From positions 124,001 to 188,000 of the forward strand of contig CAWBSR010000017.1 of NCBI GenBank assembly GCA_963791545.1: DNA of 64,000 nt, written 5' to 3'. How positions within the stretch are numbered: the stretch's first letter is position 1; every line of letters begins with the position of its first letter. Origin of the DNA: JALYXV01 sp963791545. GTDB lineage: Bacteria; Actinomycetota; Acidimicrobiia; Acidimicrobiales; Palsa-688. The position numbers and the translations under genes were made by a program. Below, piece by piece: positions 43,746 through 51,772 of the stretch. The notes beneath the pieces were generated by a model, which had not been told where the DNA came from, did not search any database, and worked only from the letters and a program-made list of their open reading frames with translations.

Positions 43746-45653
43746 TTACGGTTGAAACGCAGCTTCCAGGCTGTGGAGTAGCGATTGCTGGTTCGACCAG
43801 GTGGCATCGGTTGTCTGAAAGTTGAAGCCGAAACCGAAGTTACCTGCAATCAACCCGAGGTCGATGGCATGCAGCTGATTGCCGCTCGACCCATAGGTGT
43901 ACTCCCAGGTGGCGGCCGGATAGCCGTGAAACACCGTCCTGGTAATCGAGATCCGTCGGTATCCGGGGTTGGCCGCCGCGAAGGACTTCTCCAACGCGTA
44001 CCACGGACCGTCGGGTGTCGATTCGGGCGGCGACTGGTGATCGATGCGGAGGTAGGTTCCTGTCCGCGGGTCGCGGAAATCAGTGAGCGTCCCCCGGCGG
44101 ACGATGTTCCACCCCGGGGGATAGGCCACCTTGAATCCGGTGGCGCTATCGGTATATGCCGCCCAACCGGCAGGAATGGTCGCCGCGGCCGCCGGGCTGA
44201 CCCCACCGGCGGCCCCGTCGGGGGTGGCCAGTTGTGCCGGATGCCGGCTGCCAACCAGGCGGGCGACGCCGTAGGCGGCGACGGCTACGACGAGCACGCC
44301 CACCAGGACCACCACCGGCCACCGGCGCCGGCGCCGCGATCGCGCCTCGGGGTGGTCGGGGGCCCGGCTCGAGTCCGCCCCGATGCCGGGCGGCAGGGCT
44401 CTCGAGGTGGAGGCAGGTATGGCGGTACCGGCCGGCAGGCCCGAGGAGGCTGGTATGGCTGAGTCACCCGGTAGGCCCGAGGGGGCGGCTGGCGACGCTG
44501 ACGGAGCAGGGCCGGCGTGCCAGGCGAAGGCGGCGGTGGCCCGGGCTTCCGCGGCCGTTGGCGGAGTCGAAAGCGGGAGCGCCTGGTCGGCCCACAATGC
44601 GCCGCCGAGGGCGGCCATTCGGACTTGCGCCTGTAGCTCCACGTCCGTAACCGGTCCCGTTTCGGTGACGGGTCCGCCATCGGCCATTGGTTCTGTGTCA
44701 GTCTGCCCCCAGTCTCCGGCAATCGGTTCTCCGCCCTGCGGCCGGGAATCCGCGAAGTCCCCCGACGGTGCCTGCGGTCGCGCGACGAGCTGCGGGGTCG
44801 CCTCAGGCCGCGGGCCGAACCCCTCGCCGACGTGGGCGATCGCCTGCAGCTCCGCCCTTAGCTGGCGGTAGCCGGGACGGGCGGTCGGATCCTTCGCCAG
44901 CAGGTGCCCCAACACCTCGCCCATCGGACCGGCCCGCTGGGCCGGCCGAGGCTCGTTCATGGCGATGGCGGTGAGTGTCGCCAAGGCCTGCCCCTGGTCG
45001 AACGGAGCTTCGCCCTCGACCGCGAAATACAGTGTGGCGCCGAGCGACCACATGTCGCTGGCCGGGGTGGCTCCTGTCCCCAGCGCCTGTTCGGGGGCCA
45101 TGTACGACGGGGTGCCCTTGAGGATCCCCGTGGCGGTGATGCTGGGATCATCGATCACCGACGCAATACCGAAGTCGCTGAGCCGGGTCTTGCCCACCGA
45201 CGGCACCAGGACATTGGCAGGCTTGACATCCCGGTGCACCAGGCCCGAGGCGTGCGCCGCTTCGAGCACCTCGATCAGGTCGAGCCCGATACCGGCCGCC
45301 TGGTCGGGGTTCAGCGGGCCCTTGTCCGCGACCACCTCCTTGAGGTTGGGCGCCTCGACCAACTCCATCACGATGAACGGGCGATCTCCGTCCTTGACCA
45401 CGTCGTACACCGCCACCGCCGATGGATGGTGCAGCCGGGCTGCGGCCCGCGCCTCGTGCAGGACCGAATCCTGGAGCCGTTGCCGCTCCTCGGGTTCCAT
45501 GCTCGACGGGAGCACGACCTCCTTCATCGCCACCTGGCGCTCGAGCACCAAATCTCGGGCTCGCCACACCACCGCGGAACCACCGCGACCGACTCGCTCC
45601 TCGAGCCGGTACCGGCCGGCGACAACCGCGGACTCCGGCTGAGCGACACTCAC
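43746..45653 (-). CDS. PknB-like transmembrane Ser/Thr protein kinase
   Basis: 635 residues from a GTG (VSVAQPESAVVAGRYRLEE); the frame is open far upstream but that part lies opposite the phosphatase gene and looks non-coding. Kinase motifs: VGRGGSAVVW (Gly loop), VAMKEV (Lys), HRDVKPANVL (catalytic loop), SDFGIAS, GTPSYMAPE. A Pro/Ala/Ser-rich linker with GLP repeats leads to one membrane helix (VVVLVGVLVVAVAAYGVARL) and an external domain of about 160 residues (GFKVAYPPGWNIVRRG) of the PsbP/LpqN-like kind rather than PASTA repeats, so its signal is probably not muropeptide. Confidence 0.92.
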   Translation of the reverse strand: MSVAQPESAVVAGRYRLEERVGRGGSAVVWRARDLVLERQVAMKEVVLPSSMEPEERQRLQDSVLHEARAAARLHHPSAVAVYDVVKDGDRPFIVMELVEAPNLKEVVADKGPLNPDQAAGIGLDLIEVLEAAHASGLVHRDVKPANVLVPSVGKTRLSDFGIASVIDDPSITATGILKGTPSYMAPEQALGTGATPASDMWSLGATLYFAVEGEAPFDQGQALATLTAIAMNEPRPAQRAGPMGEVLGHLLAKDPTARPGYRQLRAELQAIAHVGEGFGPRPEATPQLVARPQAPSGDFADSRPQGGEPIAGDWGQTDTEPMADGGPVTETGPVTDVELQAQVRMAALGGALWADQALPLSTPPTAAEARATAAFAWHAGPAPSASPAAPSGLPGDSAIPASSGLPAGTAIPASTSRALPPGIGADSSRAPDHPEARSRRRRRWPVVVLVGVLVVAVAAYGVARLVGSRHPAQLATPDGAAGGVSPAAAATIPAGWAAYTDSATGFKVAYPPGWNIVRRGTLTDFRDPRTGTYLRIDHQSPPESTPDGPWYALEKSFAAANPGYRRISITRTVFHGYPAATWEYTYGSSGNQLHAIDLGLIAGNFGFGFNFQTTDATWSNQQSLLHSLEAAFQP

Positions 45654-45779
45654 GTCTCGGTCATACCCGCAGACCGCCTGTCTCTCCCGGGGCGGTACAA
45701 CGGCGGCCACCGACCCCGAATCCACCGCCGGAGCGGGATGGCAACGCCTCGGCATGCACTCCCGTAGGCTCGGCCCGGG

Positions 45780-46964
45780 ATGACAGGCTGGATGGAAGTC
45801 GGCGGTCTGGTGAGGGCCATGAAACGGGCTGACCCGGCCGATGTGGCCGACGCCATGGTCTCGGCGGCGGCAGAGTTGGCGGGGACCGATGTCGTGGTCT
45901 ACCTCCTCGACTTCGAGCAGCAGATCCTGGAACCGCTTCCGGACCGCTCGACCCACGAAGAGTTGCCGCACTCCGAGGAGGTGGGCTCCACCATCGCCGG
46001 CCGGGCCTTCCTGCAACGCCAGGCCACGATGGTCGCGCGTCCCGACGGTATCCGGGTATGGGTTCCGATCATCGAGGGGTCGGACCCGACCGGTGTGCTG
46101 GCCCTGACCATCCCCGAGGCAAACGAAGCGACCCTCGCCGTTTGTGAGGATCTGGGCGTCCTGGCCGGCTATCTGATCGCCACCCAGGCCCGTGTCACCG
46201 ACCTCTACGGTCTTCACAGGCGTCGTAAGGCCATGGGGCTGGCGGCCAGTATGCAGTGGGATCTGCTTCCCCCGTTGACGCTCACCTCGCGCCGGGTGAT
46301 CGTCGCCGGGATGCTCGAACCGGCATACCAGGTAGGAGGGGACTGCTTCGATTACGCCCTTAACGGGACCCAACTCGACTTCGCCTTCATGGATTCGATG
46401 GGCCATGGTCTGCGTTCGTCCCTGCTGGCGACGCTGGCGGTCGGGAGTTACCGTCACGCTCGGCGCGAGGGGCGCGCCCTGGACTACATCCACCGCAACC
46501 TGGACGAGATCATCGCCGGCGAGGGCGGAGGCGAGGCCTTCGTCACCGGCCAGATCGGGCGCCTCGACCTCGTCACGGGCGGCTTGACCTGGATCAACGC
46601 CGGCCATCCACCGCCGATGTTGATCCGCCATGGGAAGGTCATAGGGCTGCTCAACGGGGCACCGGCGCTCCCGTGGGGTTTCGGGCCGTGCCCGTTCGAG
46701 ATGTACAACAACGCCCTGGAACCGGGCGACAGCATATTGATGTACACCGATGGTGTGGTCGAAGCCCGCGGTTCTCATGGTGAGGACTTCGGAACCTCGC
46801 GGCTCGCCGATCTGGTCGGCAGGTTCGCTTCCGACCAGCTTTCCATCAGCATGATCGTGCGCCAGGTCGTTCACGCCGTTCTCGGCCACCACGGCGGCGA
46901 ACTGGGTGACGACGCCACCGTGCTGATGATCAACTGGCCGGGACCGCTCACCGGCGATCCTTGA
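45780..46964 (+). CDS. GAF-SpoIIE (PP2C-type) protein phosphatase
   Basis: 394 residues. The N-terminal 150 residues look like a GAF domain (VVVYLLDFEQQILEPLPDRS). The SpoIIE domain has EPAYQVGGDCFDYALNG, FAFMDSMGHGLRSSLLATL, LTWINAGHPPPMLIR, YTDGVVEARG and GELGDDATVLMI, with the metal-binding Asp residues kept. It probably dephosphorylates an anti-sigma factor antagonist or kinase substrates. It is divergent from the Ser/Thr kinase with 126 bp between them, a likely shared control region. Confidence 0.92.
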   Translation: MTGWMEVGGLVRAMKRADPADVADAMVSAAAELAGTDVVVYLLDFEQQILEPLPDRSTHEELPHSEEVGSTIAGRAFLQRQATMVARPDGIRVWVPIIEGSDPTGVLALTIPEANEATLAVCEDLGVLAGYLIATQARVTDLYGLHRRRKAMGLAASMQWDLLPPLTLTSRRVIVAGMLEPAYQVGGDCFDYALNGTQLDFAFMDSMGHGLRSSLLATLAVGSYRHARREGRALDYIHRNLDEIIAGEGGGEAFVTGQIGRLDLVTGGLTWINAGHPPPMLIRHGKVIGLLNGAPALPWGFGPCPFEMYNNALEPGDSILMYTDGVVEARGSHGEDFGTSRLADLVGRFASDQLSISMIVRQVVHAVLGHHGGELGDDATVLMINWPGPLTGDP

Positions 46965-47196
46965 CAGGGCGATCCCGCCCGGGCGTTCCTTCCGGCCCTG
47001 CTCGTCGCGGCGCCGGGCGGGTTCCACCGGACCCGTGGTGGCTGGCCCACCGGTCGCGGCGTACTATCAACCATCGACGTTCCCATTTGTCCCGCCCCGG
47101 CCCCCTCACCGGGCGGTCTCCTCACCCCCGCCATCGTGGGCCCACCGTGGGTTGACGCCCCGGAACCATGGCGCTCCCGGAATTTCGGTGCCGCCT

Positions 47197-48237
47197 GTGG
47201 CTGAAAACTCCTTCACCTCCTTCTTCGGCCGGGACATGGCCGTCGACCTCGGTACCGCCAACACTTTGGTCTACGTCCGCGGCCGCGGCATCGTGCTCAA
47301 CGAGCCGTCGGTGGTCGCCGTCAACGTGAAGGACGGCCGTCCCCTGGCGGTCGGGCTCGAGGCCAAGCGAATGATCGGCCGCACCCCGAGCCACATCCAG
47401 GCCATCCGGCCGCTGCGCGACGGCGTGATCGCCAATCTCGACATCTGCGAGAAAATGCTGGCCTACTTCATCCGCCGGGTCCAGGGGACCCGCACCTTCT
47501 CCAAGCCCCGCATGGTGATATGCGTGCCGTCGGGCATCACCGGCGTCGAGCAGCGAGCGGTGATCGAGGTCGCCGAGTCGGCGGGCGCCCGCAAGCCCGC
47601 CTACGTGATCGAAGAGCCCATGGCCGCCGCCATCGGCGCCGGGCTACCGGTCCACGAGCCGACCGGCAACATGGTCGTCGACATCGGCGGCGGCACCACC
47701 GATGTAGCTGTGATCTCCCTGGGTGGCATAGTTACCTCCCAGTCGGTGCGCATCGGTGGCGACGAGCTCGACGAAGCCATCATCGCCTTCATCAAGAAGG
47801 AGTACAGCGTGGCGCTGGGGGAGCGCACCGCCGAGGAGATCAAGATCGCCCTGGGCTCCGCCTGCCCCTTGGAAGAGGAGCTGCACGCCGAGATCCGGGG
47901 CCGGGACTTGATCACCGGGTTGCCCAAGACCATCGTGACCTCCACCGAGGAGATCCGAGATGCCATTGACGAGCCCGTCTCGGCGATCATCGACGCCGTC
48001 AAGAGCACCCTCGACAACACGCCGCCGGAACTGGCCGCCGACATCATCGAGAAGGGCATCGTCCTCACAGGCGGCGGCGCCCTGCTCCACGGGCTCGATG
48101 TTCGCCTGTCGGTGGAGACCGGCATGCCCATCATCGTCGCCAAGGACCCCCTGCTGTCGGTTGTCATCGGCGGCGGCCAGTGCCTGGAAGAGTTCGAAGC
48201 CTTGAAGCAGGTTCTCATTTCCTCCAGCCGGAGCTGA
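47197..48237 (+). CDS. mreB: Rod-shape-determining actin homologue MreB
   Basis: 346 residues if started at the GTG giving VAENSFTSFFGRD; earlier in-frame starts add a Pro-rich stretch without precedent in the family. Actin-fold ATP motifs are intact: AVDLGTANTLVYVRG (phosphate 1), VVDIGGGTTDVAVISLGG (phosphate 2), VLTGGGALLHGLD (adenosine). EEPMAAAIGAGL and SGITGVEQRAVIEV are typical. MreB organises lateral wall growth. No mreC/mreD follow, so this may be the Mbl-like stand-alone copy. Confidence 0.95.
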   Translation: MAENSFTSFFGRDMAVDLGTANTLVYVRGRGIVLNEPSVVAVNVKDGRPLAVGLEAKRMIGRTPSHIQAIRPLRDGVIANLDICEKMLAYFIRRVQGTRTFSKPRMVICVPSGITGVEQRAVIEVAESAGARKPAYVIEEPMAAAIGAGLPVHEPTGNMVVDIGGGTTDVAVISLGGIVTSQSVRIGGDELDEAIIAFIKKEYSVALGERTAEEIKIALGSACPLEEELHAEIRGRDLITGLPKTIVTSTEEIRDAIDEPVSAIIDAVKSTLDNTPPELAADIIEKGIVLTGGGALLHGLDVRLSVETGMPIIVAKDPLLSVVIGGGQCLEEFEALKQVLISSSRS

Positions 48238-48304
48238 GGCTCTCGCCTCGGGCCGGGCGGCGAGGACGGCGGGGAACCCGGTAGCCGTAGCCGGTCCGGA
48301 TCGG

Positions 48305-48348
48305 GTTTTGCCAAAAAGTGTTGTCGGGACATCACTTTTTGGCAAAAC
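48305..48348. terminator. Perfect 16-bp palindromic hairpin between convergent genes
   Basis: GTTTTGCCAAAAAGTG and its exact complement CACTTTTTGGCAAAAC flank a 12-base loop. It lies between the converging ends of mreB and the acyl-CoA ligase gene and could terminate both transcripts. The stem is AT-rich in a high-GC genome, unlike ordinary intrinsic terminators, so a protein-binding site or the footprint of a small mobile element is possible. Confidence 0.6.
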
Positions 48349-48451
48349 GCTAAATCAATCGGCTGCCGCCGGTCGATGTCGGCCCGAGGTCGACGAAGAG
48401 AATGCCTCGGACGCCCCCTTGCATGGGATAACGACCTTCGCGCTCGAACCG

Positions 48452-50239
48452 TCAGTCCCGGTACATGCCTTCGATCACCTCGGCGTAGGCCTTCTCCACG
48501 TTGGCCCGCCGTACCTTCAACGTAGGTGTCACCTCGGCCCCGATCGTCAGGTCGCGGGGCAGGACGGCGAACTTGCGAATCGACTCCGCTCGCGACACCG
48601 TCGCATTGGCCTCGTCGAGCGCCGCCTGGAGCACCGCCCGCAGGTCCTTGTCCTCCTGGAGATCGGCCGCCGTCTTGCCGGGCTTGCCCTGCTCGGCTGC
48701 CCAACCCGCCAACGCTTCCTCGTCCAGCGCCAAGAGGGCCGCGATGAACGGCCGCCGATCACCGACCACCACCGCCTGGCTGATGAGTGGATGGGCCCGC
48801 AGCCGGTCCTCGAGCGGCGCCGGCGCCACATTTTTCCCGGCCGCCGTCACGATGAGGTCCTTCGCCCGCCCCGTGATCCGCAGGTAGCCGTCATCGTCGA
48901 GCTCCCCGATATCACCGGTACGGAACCACCCCTCGGCATCGAACACCTCAGCGGTGGCATCGTCGCGGTGCCAGTATCCCTTGAAGACCTGGGGCCCCTT
49001 GGCCAGCACCTCGCCGTCGGGCGCGATCCGAATGCTGGTCCCCGCCACCGGCCGGCCCACCGTTCCCGGCTTCCAGCCGTCGGTGCGATTCGCGGTCAAC
49101 GTCGGGCTGGTCTCGGTCAGTCCGTAACCCTCCATGATCCGCACGCCGATCCCGTTGAAGAAGTGGGTCAGCCGCTCGCCCAGCGGGCCGCCGCCGCTGA
49201 AGGCAAACCGCAGCTTGCTCCCGAAGGCGGAACGGAGCTTCCCGTATACCAGCTTGTCGAAGGCGGCGTGCTCGGCCGCCACGATCGGGCGCCGCTTGCC
49301 GGCCGTCTGGGCCACGGACCAGTCGATGGCCACGTCGGTCGCCTTGGTGAAGATGGCGCCGTGGCCCTCCTCCCGTGCCTTGTGGGCGGCCCCGTTGAAA
49401 ACCTTCTCGAATACCCGGGGTACCGATACCAGCATGGTCGGCTGGGCCATGGGCAGTTCCTCGATCAGCTTCGACGTGCTGCTGGCGAAGTTGATCTTGG
49501 CGCCCCACTCCACGCATACCAGGGCGATGATCTTGGCCAGCACGTGGGCCAGGGGCAGGAACAACAGCGTCGTCTCGTCCTCCGTCATCGACCCTCGGAT
49601 GGCATCGATGCTCTGGGCCACATTGGTGCGCAGGTTGCGGTGGGTGAGCATGCACCCCTTGGGCTGCCCCGTCGTGCCCGAGGTGTAGATGATGGTGGCC
49701 AGCCCGTCCACCGACAAGCCGGCGATCCGCGAGTCCAGGTCGGCAGCGCTGACGCTCGAACCCCGCGACGCCAGCTGATCGAGTCCCCCCTCGCTGATGA
49801 CGAGCGCCTCCCGGCAGTCGGGCAGGTCCTCGGCAACTTTGGTGTACAGGGCGGCCAGCGCCGGTGTCTCGAACAGCCCCATCACCGCGCCGCTGTCACT
49901 CAGGATCCAGTGCACCTGCTCGGCCGAGGAGGTCTCGTAGATCGGGACCGTGACGCCCCCCGCGGCCAGGATGGCGTAGTCGGCGACCATCCACTCCAGG
50001 CGGGAGGTTGACATGAGGGCGACGCGGTCACCTGGGACGACGCCGCTGGCGATGAATCCACTGGCCACCGCCCGGATGCGGGCCACCGCCTCGGCTGCGG
50101 TGACGTCGACGAAGCGGTCTCCCAGGCGATAGGCCGCTATCGGGGTACTCCCGGCATCACGACCCCGCCGCAGCACCGGCTCCAACAGATGGGCACCTTC
50201 TGCCAACGGGACCAGCGTCGGTCCTTTCGCCTCCTGCAT
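48452..50239 (-). CDS. Long-chain fatty-acid--CoA ligase (AMP-forming)
   Basis: 595 residues from the ATG after GGAGGAAC (an upstream ATG at 50281 lacks a leader). Adenylate-forming motifs: IIYTSGTTGQPKGCMLTHRN (P-loop-like), GYGLTETSPTL, and the hinge region YLRITGRAKDLIVTAAGKNV with the catalytic Lys region near the end. The layout matches FadD15-type enzymes that activate long-chain fatty acids for lipid synthesis or breakdown. No beta-oxidation genes are adjacent. Confidence 0.94.
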   Translation of the reverse strand: MQEAKGPTLVPLAEGAHLLEPVLRRGRDAGSTPIAAYRLGDRFVDVTAAEAVARIRAVASGFIASGVVPGDRVALMSTSRLEWMVADYAILAAGGVTVPIYETSSAEQVHWILSDSGAVMGLFETPALAALYTKVAEDLPDCREALVISEGGLDQLASRGSSVSAADLDSRIAGLSVDGLATIIYTSGTTGQPKGCMLTHRNLRTNVAQSIDAIRGSMTEDETTLLFLPLAHVLAKIIALVCVEWGAKINFASSTSKLIEELPMAQPTMLVSVPRVFEKVFNGAAHKAREEGHGAIFTKATDVAIDWSVAQTAGKRRPIVAAEHAAFDKLVYGKLRSAFGSKLRFAFSGGGPLGERLTHFFNGIGVRIMEGYGLTETSPTLTANRTDGWKPGTVGRPVAGTSIRIAPDGEVLAKGPQVFKGYWHRDDATAEVFDAEGWFRTGDIGELDDDGYLRITGRAKDLIVTAAGKNVAPAPLEDRLRAHPLISQAVVVGDRRPFIAALLALDEEALAGWAAEQGKPGKTAADLQEDKDLRAVLQAALDEANATVSRAESIRKFAVLPRDLTIGAEVTPTLKVRRANVEKAYAEVIEGMYRD

Positions 50240-50469
50240 GGCAGTTCCTCCCCCGGGTCCCCCGTTACTGGGCCGTAACATTCTTACCGACGCGGTCCGA
50301 TAAAGCTGGTCTCACGGTGATATGGGTGGCAACCGGGAGATCCGTTGCCTGCTCGCGAGATCCATGGGCCTGCTTCCATCCGCCGCCACCATCCCGGCCG
50401 TGCCGCGACGACGCTGCGAGTGGTAGCCATTCGGCCCGCCGGCACCGCCGGCTAGGGGATACTTGTGCC

Positions 50470-50925
50470 GTGCACCACTATCAAGTCCGCTGTTCCTGGT
50501 CGGGGACGACCGGAGTCGGCTACCAGGCCTATGCACGGGCCCACCAGGCGACGGCGGGTGATGGCGCGATCCGGCTCGCGCTTTCCGCCGACCCCGCATT
50601 CCGCGGTGACCCCACTCTCCTGAATCCGGAGCAACTTCTCGTCTTGGCGGCTGCCTCCTGTCAGCTGTTGTCCTTCCTGGCGGTGGCGGCCCGCTCCCGC
50701 CTGGACGTAGTCGATTATGAGGACGACGCGGTGGGCGAGATGGCGGAGGACGATTTTCCGCAACGGATCACCCGCATCCGGCTGCGGCCCCGCATCACCA
50801 TGGGTGCCCCGGTAAGCCAGGATCGGGTCCGCCATCTGGTGGAGGTGGCCCACCGCGAGTGCTATGTCGCCAACAGCCTCAGAACCGAGGTTGAGGTCGT
50901 CCCGACCATCCTCACGCCCCCGTGA
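50470..50925 (+). CDS. OsmC-family protein
   Basis: 151 residues from a GTG (VHHYQVRCSWSG). The family's two redox Cys are present: LAAASCQLLSFLAVAAR and VAHRECYVANSLR; the first strands (GDGAIRLALSADPAFRGDP, NPEQLLVLAAASCQ) match OsmC. Members are thiol peroxidases against organic hydroperoxides. Divergent from the acyl-CoA ligase gene across about 230 bp. Confidence 0.88.
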   Translation: MHHYQVRCSWSGTTGVGYQAYARAHQATAGDGAIRLALSADPAFRGDPTLLNPEQLLVLAAASCQLLSFLAVAARSRLDVVDYEDDAVGEMAEDDFPQRITRIRLRPRITMGAPVSQDRVRHLVEVAHRECYVANSLRTEVEVVPTILTPP

Positions 50926-51013
50926 TCGCGCCTCGTTACCCAGTTTGAGGAATCTCAGAGCTGGTCGGTATGCGTCCGTGAAAATGCCGATGTGCGGCGT
51001 ACCGGCGCCGGTG

Positions 51014-51759
51014 TCAACTGAATATGGATGCGATGGCACGACCGAGCCAGGCACCCGCCGCCAAGACGAGGTCGTCCCGCACCGCGTCGATTTCCTGCAC
51101 CGAGCGGGCGAACCAGCCCACGGTGTCCAGCGACGGGGCGACCCCTTTCATGCCCGCCGTCGTTATCGTCCCGAAGGTCGGCTTGAAGCCGTAGACGCCG
51201 TCGTTATCGTCCCGAAGGTCGACTTGAAGCCGTAGACGCCGCAGTAGCTGGCCGGGCGGATGACCGATCCCGCCGTCTGGGTGCCGAGCGCCAGGTCCGC
51301 CATGCCGCAGGCGACGGCGGCCGGGGAGGCCATGGAGGAGCCCCCGGCGTGTGGGTCGCCCGGTGCGGGTTGGTGGTTGGGCCGGGATGGAAGAGGGCCA
51401 GCTCCGCGGTCACCGTTTTCCCCAGGCACACCGCGCCCGCAGCCCGCAGCAATGCCACCGCCCCGGCATCGGCCCGGGGCCGGTGGCCCTTGAAGATCGC
51501 TGCACCGTACTCGGTGGGCTGATCGGCGGTCGAACACATCCTTGACGCCGAGCACCGCGCCGGCCGGCGGGCCGGCGGTCTCGGGGCTCCAGTATCTCGC
51601 AGAGATCAACCAGCGCCGCCGGGTCGAACAGGGGCGGGCGTCGATGGCCCGGGCCGCGGCGCGGGCCCCGTCAGTGTCCAGGTGGGTCCAGGCTCGAACG
51701 ACCGGCTTGCGCTCGGCGACCACCCGCAGGGCTAGCTCCACGGCCGTTTGGGCGTCCAT
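51014..51759 (-). pseudogene. Amidase (amidase-signature family), truncated and frameshifted
   Basis: Reading leftward: LALRVVAERKPVVRAWTHLD and AVLGVKDVFD (catalytic Lys) in one frame, then TADQPTEYGAAIFKGHRPRA and AVCLGKTVTAELALFHPGPT in another, then back for GGSSMASPAAVACGMADLAL and TQTAGSVIRPASYCGVYGFK (catalytic Ser region). A 41-bp tandem duplication then shifts the frame again before GMKGVAPSLDTVGWFARSVQ. At least three frame changes and loss of the C-terminal half make it a clear pseudogene. Its ATG lies 13 bp after the end of the membrane winged-helix gene. Confidence 0.85.
51156..51237. repeat. 41-bp tandem duplication inside the amidase relic
   Basis: Two adjacent copies of a 41-bp unit (51156-51196 and 51197-51237) beginning GCCGTCGTTATCGTCCCGAA differ at one base (G to A at 51222). 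Because 41 is not a multiple of three, the duplication itself breaks the reading frame. The near-identity suggests it is recent. Confidence 0.9.
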
Positions 51760-51772
51760 GGACCCGCCGGGA

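Noticed and set aside
45654..47027. Minus-strand extension of the Ser/Thr kinase to about 1093 residues
   Set aside because: It lies opposite the SpoIIE-phosphatase gene, has no recognisable domain, and the kinase domain starts naturally at the GTG at 45653.
48308..50011. 567-residue plus-strand frame
   Set aside because: It is the shadow of the acyl-CoA ligase gene, full of Arg/His/Gly without domain features.
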